DNA from: Fagopyrum homotropicum
Taxonomy: Eukaryota; Streptophyta; Magnoliopsida; Caryophyllales; Polygonaceae
Length of the DNA: 64,000 bases
Assembly (NCBI GenBank): GCA_033239125.1
Contig: BSWB01000005.1
Location: forward strand, 50,886,993 to 50,950,992
Direction: 5' to 3'
In this document: positions 36,201 through 47,224 of the stretch, piece by piece
Position numbering within the stretch: the first letter of the stretch is position 1
How the letters are laid out: the number at the start of each line of letters is the position of its first letter
Made by a program: the position numbers and the translations under genes
Notes under the pieces: model-generated
Databases searched by the model: none
What the model saw: the letters and a program-made list of their open reading frames with translations, nothing else
What the model was told of the DNA's origin: nothing

Positions 36201-39119
36201 TGACATGTTAATAGCAGGTCTAGTGCTCAAGAAGTGATCAAGTTGAAAAATCAGTTGTTTGAGCAGTTATGTATGAAGGATGTTCGTGAAGCTAAACAAA
36301 TTTTGGGTATGAAAGGCAATTAACACCCAAATGTAGAGATCCAAATTAGCTAATGTCCTAGTGGGAAATCAAGTTGTCTAATAAGATTTACCTACAAATT
36401 AAAGAGAATGTGCCCAAAAGCAAAGAGCTTTGTATGCTTTAATAGTAATTTGATGTATGTAATTATGTGTACAAGGCTTATCATTACCCATGTAGTGGGA
36501 GTTATTAGTTGCTTCATGAACAATCTAAGAAAACGGGCATTGATCGAGAAGCAATGAAATGAATTCTTAGAAACTTGAAGGGTACCAATAAGTATGCCTT
36601 GTATTTTCAAGGCAAGATGTTCGAGTTAGTAGTGTATGTTATGTTGCAATGGAAAGGGCTAGGAAGAAGATTGTATGGTTGTATAATTTCTTGGGTGAAT
36701 TGAAAAAGGAGAAAACGGAACATACTATTTACAATGTCGGTCAAAATGACATTCATTTGTGGCAAATTGGGTAACTAATTCTCATGTTCTATTTCTCTCT
36801 TTATTGCATTCTAATTCTAACATAGGGTGTGTTCGGTGAGGCTTTTATATGAGGTTATTGGAGGGATTATTATGTCCAGATTATTTTTGGAGAATATTTT
36901 GGCCCCAAAAAAGTACCCCAATACACATAGATTATCAAGATTATTGGGAGATTATTGAAAATAATAATCTCCCAAAATAATCTATCATGCATACCAAACG
37001 GACCCATAGTAACCTCGTCAAATCCCCATATATTAATCAAATGGTTTCATACTATTAATTTAAGTAACGATGTAACTCATGTCAAGTCTAATAAAATATT
37101 TCTTTTAAATCTATTGTACTACATTTACCTAATATCTTAATAAGCTAATATATCGGTTTGATGAAGCTCTCAGATAACTCCACCTTTTTTATTCATTGTT
37201 TTATTTAATGATGAAAGTCTTTACATAAAATGCGGTCTTTATAGCTAACAAATATCGATTATATTTCTGGATTGCTTGTCGTGGTTTGTTTGTTAAGTAT
37301 GTGTGTAGGTCATGGACGATATCACAAGAGAAGATCTCGGCTGAATACTTACTACAACAACCAACAAACAAACAAACAAGGAGATCTAGGAGAATGAAGA
37401 TCTCGAACAACCGAACGACCAACCATGAAGATCTTATTGGAGAAAGATAGACGTTTGAAGAGAGAATCTCGGTAAATATCTCATTGAAGATTTCGAACGG
37501 CTATAAATAAGTTTGTTGATGATTTCGAAAGTTTGAAGAGAAGATCTCAACAAGGATATTATTGTAGATATCAAATGGCTAGTACTCAAACGACACATGA
37601 GAAGATCTCGTTCAACAAACTAAAGATTTTTGTGGAAGGAAGATGTTGCAACGGCTAGAAGAAGTTCCTCCATAGAAGACTATAAAAGATACATCGGTTG
37701 AAGATGAAGATATCGAGCCTACAAATGAAACTATCCAAATCATCTTCATCGATCCAAACGTATCTTCCTCTTTGAGCATACTTAAATTCATTTGTTAGAT
37801 TGATATAAACACAAGAGCTACATTGGCATATCATCTTAGTGTTATACTCCAGTGTGTTACTCTACGAAGTAACTAGACTATTATTGCTAGAATAGGAGTT
37901 GACTAGATCGTAGCATTGAGGCTACATTGAGAGAAGAAAGGATGTTCTTCTAGGTTGTATCTAGGACCCAAAACAAACAGATAATAGATAGTTAGAATCC
38001 TAGGGTCAGAAACCCTAGGCGGAGAGTAGGTTGTTAGGCCCGAACTTCGTAAACATATCGTGTGTCGATCTTTAAAATCCGCACCTTATATCGCTTTATA
38101 TTGTGACTAACAACTTTCAGCAGGTTTCGAAGTCAAGGCCTTGAGATCCACTTCAAACCCTTAAGAAATAGTTTTGTCACGCACTAAGCGCAGAGATCGA
38201 CTTCAAGGCATTGAGATTCATTTCAAAGCCTTAATATCCGATATTGCGAAAAATTGTCATACTCTATTCAACACCATTCTATATTATTTATATCCTTATT
38301 AATCCCCTACTTGGTTCTAGGTATCTTTTGTTACATAATTTGCGGGAGTAAAGTTAGACCAAACTTGTAATTTGTTTCTCTTTAAATAAGCAATTTGAGG
38401 TGCTGAAAGAGTTTCCTCTCTTTTTACAAAAAAAAGGTTAATTAAGAAATGATACTAAAATCTAAATAAAACTTATTTTAAATAGGTAAATGTAAAACTA
38501 TCTTTCCAAATTAAATTAGATTTCTTTACGTGTCGGATATAGGTAGAAATTTGATATTCAGTTTTTTACATATGATCCATGATGTAAGTTGCCAAATAAT
38601 TTAGAAATATATTTTTAATTTTACCTATTTAGTTTTAATTTTATTATTTAAGATTTAAACATTTGCTATTCGGCTTTTTACTAATCAAAGGTTTTTTTTT
38701 ATACACAAATTAGGTTAGTATTTCGTGCTTTACCCGAATTTTGTGTAATACACATTTCATCTAGTTCAGATTTGACAGTTGACACTAGAGGCTCAAAAAG
38801 TTTGGGAAACAATTTAATTTATTAGGCTTTTTCTAGTTTTGTGGTTAGTAAATGTACCCCTGAGAGAAGAGTGTGTAGAGTTTGAGAATAAATACAAAAG
38901 GTTGTGGTATATTTACTTAATTGAAACATTAAAAAACCTACTTACTACTATAATTTTTTAAAAAGGCCTAGTTATCAAAAATACATGAAACGTTTTTCAC
39001 ACATTAAATTTAATCTATTTTCATTGAATATTTGTATTTTGAAACACCGTTTCATGATGGAGTAATATTTTTGTATAACTTTTTATATATAACTTTTTTA
39101 AGCTATAGTACATCAATAG

Positions 39120-39161
<42 letters not shown>

Positions 39162-42100
39162 TAATACGTGTAATGTTTTCTCTAATATTAAATAGATGGT
39201 AAATCATTTATTAAATAATAAAAATATAAGAGATGAATAGAATACTTGTAAGTATACTGAAAAGCTCCGAGGATGCTTGTTTCCTCGTAGGTTGGTTGAT
39301 GCCCTAATATTTTGAGAGCATTTGGAGCATGAATGGCCAAAATACATCCATCAAAAAATTCCTCGGAGCCATCTTTTAGAGATAATTTGCAACCTGTAAT
39401 AGTACGTTTTGATAGATTATGTAATTATTATTAAAGGGTAAACACAATTAAGGACACTGCTTTAAGTTATTATATGATTTCATATTACAGTTCAAATTTA
39501 TTTCATCTTATGTTCAAACTTAGGGCCCGTTTGGTTTTAACTCCGGAATCGGAAACGAATCTAGTCCATATGTATACAATTGTTCATGAAAGTTTGTGGA
39601 ATCATTCCTTGTGGTTTAAAGGAATTGGAGTAGAATTTGATTACTTTTGATTCCCTATATGGTAACAAAATGTGAGGGAGCAAGTGCATTTTGTATTAAT
39701 CTCCAAGGAATGATTCCACATAACTTCATGAATAAGGATATACATGTGGACTAAATTCGTTTCCATTCCGTTTCCGTTTCCGGAGTTGGAACCAAACGGG
39801 CCCTTAGTGTATTTGAATTTCGATCGTTTGTAGAGATTTTTTAATTGTAAATAACTAAATATAGTAGCTAACAACTTATCTTATTTAGAGTACATAACTA
39901 CTACTTATCATATAGTACGTTATCATGATTAAAATTGATATTTAGTATAAAAATTGTGTTGTAAATATTTTATAAAAAGAGAGAAAATAAATAATTTAAA
40001 TATAAGAATATGTTAAATAGTTTTTTAATCAAAGAATTTGTAAAGGGTTTTGTTTGATTTAGATATAAATCTTACAACCAATAAATGTAAATAAAAAAAC
40101 TACATTTTAGTCATTTTAACAATAATATTTGCTGGTCAAATTGCTAACATTTTAAAAGTTTAGAATTCACTTTATTAAAATAACGAGGAGTAATGAGAAA
40201 AAGATTTTAGATGAATACTTCCTCTTATTAATGTTATCATAAATTACACGATTGAAAATTATCTAGAAACGAATAGCTTAAAAAATTATATGGTATAACA
40301 CCAAATTGTGTTGCTTATATTAAAATTCTTTTATCTGTTTCTTTTGCGGATATTATTTATTATTTTAATTTTTAATGATATGTGAAGACAATATATATTT
40401 GTTATTAATAACTTATTATCAAATAATTTAGTTATTACGAGTAAAATTTGATAGACATGTATCAGTATCTAAGTTTTAAAAAATAATGTTTTTTTTTTTT
40501 TAAATTATACAGAAAACACAAAGTCGTGCATAACATAAGAATTGAACTAATTTATAGTTAAATAACCTATTTTGAAAAGAGAAAAAATGTAAATAGAAAG
40601 CTTACCTTTGTGAATAGTTGCAACAGACTGCACCTCACAATTTGTTTTTATTTGACAACCTCTGATGAGTAGATCCTTGGTAAGCTGCATATGAAACCCA
40701 ATAACATGACAAACAATCACGTACTTTGACGTTGAATAAAACCAAAGATAATATGTAATTTCAAACCTTGTTAATGTAAGAATGAGAGCGGTCTTTTACA
40801 GTGAACCATTGTGGACCTCCAAATAACTGTCCACAACGTACACAAACTTTTAAATAAGAAAAATTGCAAGTGGAGATCCAAGGAGGAGATTAAGTGATGC
40901 ACCTGAAACATATCATTATTGCCAAAGCGTGAAAGAATGGAAAATGCTGGAAAGTCCATTACTTGGTTTGTCCCACATTGCCAAAGTGAACAACATATTG
41001 GAATCTACAAATATTGAGATTTAATATTGTAAAAACATAGCCTTACAAAAACACTCGTATAGGAAAACAAAATATTTTCGACGTCAACAACCAACAATCG
41101 TTAATTTTGGCTCTTGATCCCTACTTGATTACTTTGTGATTTCAAAAGAATACCGCTATTGTTAAGTTTGCCTTTTCGAGATAAATCTTCTTATTTGTTG
41201 CCCAATGTGAGATGATTTGTGTTGGTTATAACCTATCTATGTATATTAGGATTGAACATGAGACGAGATGGAGACGAGTCTTGTAGTTTTTAGACTGAAC
41301 TTTTGCATGTTTCGGTTGGGATCAAGGACTGAAAGGAACTATACTTATCTTGACTAGTACGATTGTGAATAATCGATGAAGCGAAAACTGTGAAATTGCT
41401 ACAATCTTGTTTGAGAAATCAAGTGAAAACTGAGAGTAATGAGCACGATGAAATCGTGTTCAGTAAAATTGAAATCACGGTGAAGAAGCATATAATTATT
41501 TGACTTGTAATTCAATTGTCAATAATCAAATAAGCATAGCTACATTGCAGCCCTATTTTGAGAAGATGGACGATGTTATAAGGCAATAATAGTTGAGGAT
41601 TTGATTTCTATCATTACTCTTAAGGGTAAGAAATTAGAGGTTGAGATTTTTTATGGTTACGGTTATTTTAACTTTGTATTAAAATATAGTTATGGGCAGA
41701 GTGGCCGGGTTTAGCAGGACGAAAAAGTTAAGGCCCGAATTATTTTAAATTTGTAATATTAAGGTAAGGACCTAATTATACCAATTTTTTTATAATTACG
41801 GTCTAGGATCGGATCAGACCGTAATTTCGGATTTGGTCCGATTTTCTACTCCGAGTTGAACACGTGCAGCCCTAATTGGGAAGGTAGTTATAGACTTTTA
41901 TCTAAGTGTTATCATCTTAATTACACTAATCTATGCGATTGGGTCGTTATTATTTTTTTGATCTTTTTCATATTTATTACATGGAATTATCTTGGAAATT
42001 TAAGGTTGGATGTATTTTCACGTTTTTCTCTGCTCTTGTTGAAAGGTTGATAGTGAATTTTTTTGTGAGGCTAACTTTATTGGATTCATGGTGAGTTCGA

Positions 42101-43493
42101 TGTCCTGATGACATATTGAGTTTTAAATCATGAGTTATAATATTATTCAGCTTTGGTCTATACTTTGGTCACTTTTTCTAAGTTATATTATTGAATGGGT
42201 TAGGGTAATCTTAAAGAGATAATGTATTATTTTATTTAAAAATCTATGATTTTATGGAAGATATTGACTCTATTTGGGAAGGGTATATATTAAAGGTTAA
42301 GATTATGAGAATTAAAAGGAATAAATAATTTTTGTAATCTCGTTTGGTAAGGAAACGAAGGAAATTAAAGGAGTTAGATTATGAAAATTAAGAGAATTAG
42401 ATTATGAGAATTTTGTTATCCTATAAAACTTCGATTATAAGGATTATTAAGGCTAAAATCTCATTTTTACCCCTCTTCCTTTGTCTTCATCTCTTTCCTA
42501 TATATATAAAAAAAATTTAACACGTACTTTTCGTAATTTTACCCACAATCATATTCATTTTTCAAACACTCATTTCACTTATTTTCATACTTATCCTCTT
42601 AAACAATTTCATCTCCTTAATTTTTCATACAAATAATTCTCTTCACCCTCATCTTCATCCACGTAATCTTATGTTAGTCTAAATCCTAAAGTAATAGCCG
42701 CGCGTTCTTTTAGATATATTAATAAGATGATATGTCAAAACAACCTAGTTAAAGATAGGGAGGGAAAAAAGTCTTACTATATAAGCTTTTTGGCACAATT
42801 TTGAATAACCTCTTGACTTAATAAAACTCTCAAGCGTTTCGTTGCGATTTAGTTCTGGGTTATTTTCCAAATCATCGAGGTACCTTTACAGAAAGAAAAC
42901 AGTTAAAATTATAAGAACAATATAGTATCATAAAACAAAAAAAAAAACACGTAAACATTGTACCGGTAGACATCATCCTTGAAGTTGATCAATTCGGGAA
43001 GCATTGTCCAAAAGTATGGATTGAAGATGTTCCTCTTTTGTGCGAACATGCTTAATAAACCATTTTGAGTTCCCCACTCGCATCCGAGTCCTTCATCCAA
43101 GCTTATAGAAAATGATATATTAGAATTCTCCATCTCAACTCCTAGAGTCTCAAATAAGTCCACCAGATTCGGAAATGATACCTACATTCAATAACAATAA
43201 TAGAATCCAAAATAGTATAACCCATGACATCGCATGATTGAATATATGTGATAGCTCTAATCAAACTAATAAACCCGGATTTTGCGGTTTGGAAATGTAA
43301 AAGGGGAACTTACGCGATTGAAGAGCATAAAAGCGAGGTCAAGTTGAACACCATCAATTGTAACGTTGTTGTTGGTGTGGCCGCCGAGCTTCTCCTCTTT
43401 CTCGTACAAATACACCTTCACTCCGGCCTTGGCGAGCTCATAGGCCGCTCCCAAGCCAGTTATGTCTGCTCCCACCACTGCTATTCTCCTCAT
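30253..43493 (-). CDS. Cyclopropane-fatty-acyl-phospholipid synthase with N-terminal FAD/amine-oxidase domain, 24 exons
   Basis: Transfers a methylene from S-adenosylmethionine to a phospholipid acyl double bond; membrane-associated in known members. Exons (high to low): 43493-43314, 43181-42964, 42883-42778, 41004-40903, 40826-40767, 40684-40606, 39393-39246, 34758-34635, 34534-34354, 34268-34240, 34146-33998, 33904-33802, 33605-33510, 32161-32109, 32011-31888, 31813-31751, 31618-31559, 31464-31303, 31231-31158, 31061-30968, 30888-30752, 30668-30588, 30501-30396, 30312-30253. They sum to 2589 nt, 862 residues; every intron is GT-AG and in phase. Residues 1-410: oxidase-like domain (YEKEEKLGGH 30-39). 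Residues 500-860: methyltransferase, with YSC (Cys601), VLDIGCGWG (634-642), CEMLEHVGH (Glu708) and HYYRTL (Tyr792/793). The length fits plant homologues of about 865 residues. Oddities: the dinucleotide motif reads GADITG and WFCD replaces the usual WFCG. Confidence 0.93.
32590..33420 (+). mobile_element. Copia fragment in intron 13 of the synthase gene
   Basis: Plus strand, antisense to the gene, within the 1.35-kb intron 32162-33509. Text such as GVKNIPSLRRNLLSVGYLDDEG (about 32766-32830) and VTFGCGNYKITKYG is the post-protease part of a TNT1/Tork-type Copia pol. After about 33105 (TGTTGGATTGTGG, preceded by a purine-rich stretch) an LTR-like AT-rich region with TATAGTATAAAAA (about 33273) follows. 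Integrase to RNase H are missing. Borders are approximate. Confidence 0.6.
35090..36780 (+). pseudogene. Copia (TNT1/Tork-type) pol fragment in intron 7
   Basis: Antisense to the host gene. Readable pieces: the integrase end with FGYLAYVVSIVKKRKLD and KCIFIGYGSG (35220-35310); reverse transcriptase with WVYKIKKK, LQLDVITTILHDDLDEKIYM-like text with one stop inside (about 35880-35990) and LYGLKQAPRLWHDNL (about 36050-36095); RNase H region with ALYF-like text near 36590. Stops and frameshifts occur throughout. No LTRs were recognised at its ends. Confidence 0.75.
36825..37005. mobile_element. MITE-like element in intron 7
   Basis: 181 bp with imperfect terminal inverted repeats GGGTGTGTTCGGT and ACCAAACGGACCC, AT-rich inside, flanked by ATA on both sides. 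The layout fits a small non-autonomous DNA transposon of the kind common in plant introns. Confidence 0.55.
37150..38340 (+). repeat. LTR-like block in intron 7, possibly SIRE/Maximus type
   Basis: About 1.2 kb without coding capacity. The phrase AAGATCTCG or a close variant recurs many times between 37330 and 37620, a TATA-like GGCTATAAATAAG lies near 37499, and the right part contains GTCAAGGCCTTGAGATCC (about 38128) and GACTTCAAGGCATTGAGATT. Similar TTCAAGGCCTTGAA text occurs in the SIRE-like element at 60-63 kb, which suggests a solo LTR plus leader of that lineage. Borders are unknown. Confidence 0.35.
39124..39158. repeat. (AT)n microsatellite
   Basis: Uninterrupted AT dinucleotides for about 35 bp, inside intron 7 some 90 bp from exon 7. 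Confidence 0.9.
39523..39803. mobile_element. Tourist-like (PIF/Harbinger type) MITE in intron 6
   Basis: 281 bp bounded by perfect terminal inverted repeats GGGCCCGTTTGGTT and AACCAAACGGGCCC and flanked by a TTA target-site duplication (39520-39522 and 39804-39806). The inverted similarity extends further in, with CCGGAATCGGAAACGAAT matched on the right. The three-base TTA duplication and the TIR type fit PIF/Harbinger-derived MITEs. It lies 127 bp upstream (on the gene strand) of exon 7. Confidence 0.88.
41005..42777 (-). other. Intron 3 of the synthase gene, 1.8 kb
   Basis: Donor GTAAGA at 42777, acceptor at 41005. AT-rich. The text around 42230-42470 (repeated GATTATGAGAATT phrases) may be another small repeat, but I cannot define ends. 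No coding remnants are recognised. Confidence 0.7.
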
Positions 43494-43542
43494 CTTCTCA
43501 ATGAACCTCTTAAGCATCAACAGAGTTATCCTATCACACCAC

Positions 43543-43553
43543 TTATATATATT
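43543..43553 (-). promoter_or_regulatory. Candidate TATA box of the synthase gene
   Basis: TATATATAAG on the minus strand about 50 nt upstream of the ATG at 43493. It would give a very short 5' leader of about 20 nt. A second TATATATAG-like stretch at about 43610-43620 would give a leader of about 90 nt and is an equal alternative. Confidence 0.35.
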
Positions 43554-44796
43554 ACGCAAAAGCAAGTGGACACGTTAAAATGTGTTGAAAAGTAAGTCTG
43601 AACCACCTCAAACTATATATATTTCATGTATAGTATAAAGAAACACAAGAACCACAAATAATATATAAGCTATGAATTTGACCTAAACTTGCATTTATGT
43701 GAATGAGCTTCGATCCGACATTTATATTTGACTTACATATTTGCTACGTTTATGCTATTTATCAAATTAATTTTTAAAAAAAACAAGATTTACGATCACT
43801 ACAAGAACCACTCTTCACATAGCAACATCTAATTTGTTTTTTTTTTGTAATGATAAAAGTTACAAATTTAGCTCAGTTTTACATGATTTAGATTTTACCC
43901 TAAAAATTTATCATCTTTTGACTTTAATTTTCACACTCATGGACGTGTGTCTTCCACGTCACTCATCAAGATAGTATCAAATCAACCCAAATCACATATT
44001 ATATATCTCGATTTGAATGTACAATCAGATCCCATCATGGATATCTTTGCTAACACCAATATTAGTCAAGATAGTAAATTCGCTTAAAATATTATCTTGG
44101 TTTACTAATCTCAAGGTTATGGGAATCATTCATATATAATTAAAACAACTAAATTTATATTCTAAATTTATTTAGAAATCCTTTTTTTTTTTCAATTACC
44201 GATTTGAATTTTGTATTAAATTAGTTCATAAATGTTTATGATTATTTCATTTTTTTTATTTCAAATTATGTTTTTTGTAATACTTGTTGGTAATTTTTAC
44301 CAAAAAAAAAAAAATACTTGTTGGTAATATTTATTATCATTTGTTAGTTCAAATTTTTAAAAATTTATTTCATATAGTGTAACAAAAATTTAAAATTTGT
44401 ATTATTAATTCACAGTTTATTCATTATTTGTTATTAATTACTGTTTTATAAGGGACTTGCAGTCGTACACGCAAGTTTAGATTTATCATGTCAGTGATTG
44501 AATCAATTCATTCATAAATATATTGTCCCGAGGAAATCAAATACAACCTATAAGAAAAGTAAAAAATACGGCACAAAATGTCATAATAGAGTGATTTATA
44601 GAAGTGGAACAAAATCCACGAATATCTTTACCAGCTCCATTATTCCTCCATCACGTGTAATTATGTAAACTTGTAGCACTTGCTTCATAAAATATCAATT
44701 CTTTATTCGATAAAATCAGTAAGAAAATATTAAACTTTAAATGAAATTAAGTTTACTTCTTATATTTATATTTAACTATTCTTCGATGCAATTAAG
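43554..44796. other. Intergenic stretch upstream of the synthase gene
   Basis: AT-rich, no gene recognised. A short duplication ATACTTGTTGGTAAT occurs at about 44280 and 44320 around a poly(A) run. It probably contains the promoter region of the synthase gene. Confidence 0.5.
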
Positions 44797-45580
44797 TGTT
44801 AGAATTAAATTTAAGAATTTTACATGTATTTAACACTTGTATGTCGGACATTTTTCTGGCATATTTCTGATAAGCTCCGGCCATTATTAATACCGGAAGT
44901 GGAACCTCTTGCTCATGGTATATTTATACGTCAAATTTGAGTTCCATATAAATGATAAATAAGACCCGAAGTTGATTGCTTGTTAAGCAAAAACTTGAAA
45001 ATAAAAAATGGGTTATCCCACATCGACTAGATTGGGAGGTATCCTACGGGATATATAGAGGCGAAATGCATAAAGGTCGTGGTCCTGGATCACTACCCAT
45101 TTTCAAGGGGGAAAGACGTAGGCAAACAAGCACTGCCATCCAACAGATAGATATGACTGTTTAACTCAGTCAAAAGGAACCCGAGATTTTTGGATCCATT
45201 TTTCAGTCAACTAAATTCGGTTTTTTTGCAACAAATCCGCAATAGTCGACCTCCTCCGCTCCTATATAAAGAGTTCTCCTCCTCTCATTTTCATCATCTA
45301 GAACATCATCTCCTCTCCTCTCTTTTGTTCTTCTATTTCCTCGAGAGTGCGACACTCAACTAGTACGTAGGCTTCCAATAAACTACGCAGGTCCGATTCG
45401 TAAGCAGCTTTATTATGAGATTCTTAAACACCAATAACCGTCGTAATACGGGGTGTTTTTAAAATTAAGGAAAGAGATTCTATCTCGACTCTACTCAACT
45501 CACTTCATCTATCGATTCAGAATTCCGATTCTACTACTTTGCGCATTTATGGTTTAACTTTTGTACTACAAGTTCCTACG
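44797..45580 (+). repeat. 5' LTR of Copia element C (same family as A)
   Basis: About 784 bp, starting TGTTAGAATTAAATTTAAG and ending AGTTCCTACG. It aligns along its length with the LTR at 17734-18842: both contain a TCCGGCCAT segment, GATATATAG, GATCACTACCCATTTTCAA or similar, GACGTAGGCAAAC, CACCGATAAC-like text and GGGGTGTTTTTA. It is shorter because the GC-rich middle is missing. A TATA-like CCTATATAAAGAG lies near 45262. Confidence 0.8.
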
Positions 45581-46007
45581 ACCTTAATTCTAAAAACAAA
45601 ATTATACTTTGTTAAATTGTTGTGCACTAATCGTTTTTTGAGTGCTGCAGATTCGGTGCCGAAACGGTTTTCTGGAATACTAACATTTTCGTGCATAAAC
45701 ACCTAAAACCGGGAAGCTTTACCTCTGTTTTAAAATTTGTTACCATTTGAATTTCTATTTAAAAATCGATTTTCATCTAATTCCGTAAATCGGTTTATTT
45801 CGGAAAAAAAAAACAAAATCGGTTGTAAACTAAACTTTTTAACTCGCTTTTGTTTTTAAACCTACATTCAATTTAATCATTTAAATCGAAAACAAGTTTG
45901 TTCTTGTACGGACGTATATACAAATTGTTATATTCGGTTTTGAATTTCAATTTCGGTACCAAAAATTGAAATATATACTGACCGTGGTTGTATCCATATA
46001 ATAAAAA

Positions 46008-47219
46008 TGGCTGATAACACCAAACAAACTGCTGGTGATTAGAATACTCTTGAAAAGGGAATTGGAAGTATCCTACCTATCTTGATTAAATTTGCGGGTA
46101 GAGGAAGCGATGAGGGGACATCCCAAATTTAGTTTGAGAAGGGTCTACCATTGGCTGTCCTACCAAACCCAAGGATCGATACTAATCCTTCTCAATGTGG
46201 TAAACAGTCCGGTCATGAAGATGTCCCTCAAACAATACCAATGCCTGACTCTTTGAGCATAGGATTTCTACCAGATAAGTTCGATGAAAAAACTTCAAAA
46301 GTTGGCAATAGAAGATGCTATTCTTTTTAACCATGTTGAAGCTGGACATATATGTGACCGGGGATAAACCCGAGAATGTGGGGGTACTCCTCCAAGCTAA
46401 TCTGAGTGGTGATTATCTGTGCAAAGGGTGGATTCTAAGCTGCCTGTCAAACCCACTATACCAAGTGTTCAGTACTTCTAGGGAGATCTAGATTCCCTAG
46501 AAAGGAAGTACAAATCTAAGGACGTAGGACATAAGAAGTTCGTCGTTCAGAGGTTCATGGACTTCCAGATGGTAGACCAAAAGCCTATCATGGAGCAAGT
46601 TGAGAAGCTACAACTTTTAACCCATGCTATCATTGCTGAAGGAATGAACATTTGCGAGACATTCCAGATAGCAACACTCACCGGGAAACTCCCTCCATCT
46701 TGAAAGGATTTTAAAAGTTAACTTTTGCACAAGCGAAAGGAAATGAATGTGGAAGACTTCATGGTCAAGTTGTAGATTGAATCAAGAAGTCGCAACATTG
46801 ACGAGGAAAAGTCAGAGAATGTTCATCTGACTGAACAAAAGGACAAGAAACGGAAGTTTCAACCCAAGTTCCCCAACAAACAACTAACGAAGAAGAAGTT
46901 CGTAGACAAATGTCACAACTGTGGCAAGATGGGTCACAAATCCGACGAATGCCGGAGCAAGGGTGATTCACACAAAGGCAAGGGCAAAGAAAATTCCCAC
47001 ACAGATGAAGATGGGCTAACCGATGTTGATCTATGTTCCGTGACATCTGAAGTCAACATGGTCGGGAGCAACCCGATTGAGTGGTGGTATGACACAAGTG
47101 CTACCTGCCACATCTATTCTGACAAGGGGATGTTCACCACCTATCAAAAAAATAAGCATGACAAACATCTATTTATGGGAATTCATTCACATGAAAGGTC
47201 AAAGGTCACGACAAGATAG
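46008..47219 (+). pseudogene. Copia C gag and protease remnant
   Basis: Begins MADNTKQTAG at 46008 with an early stop. Pieces with LPDKFD, LCKGWILSCL and a basic region follow, in several frames. The open frame 46929-47219 (and just upstream) carries a complete zinc knuckle CHNCGKMGHKSDEC (about 46912-46953). The protease site reads YDTSATCH (about 47086-47110), a DTSA variant of the usual DSGA. The homology stops at about 47219, where Athila-type sequence begins; integrase and everything after are absent. Confidence 0.75.
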
Positions 47220-47224
47220 TGATG

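Larger units (their letters stand above)
34759..39245 (-). other. Intron 7 of the synthase gene, 4.5 kb, transposon-filled
   Basis: Donor GTATTC at 39245, acceptor AG at 34760-34759. It holds, from low to high coordinates, a Copia pol fragment, a MITE-like element, an LTR-like block and an (AT)n run at 39124-39158. About 34760-35090 and 38340-39120 are AT-rich without recognisable content. Confidence 0.8.

Noticed and set aside
43266..43565. Alternative start for the synthase gene 24 codons upstream (43565)
   Set aside because: The extra residues are unlike the family, whose members begin a few residues before the flavin-binding loop, and a TATA-like sequence lies within that extension.
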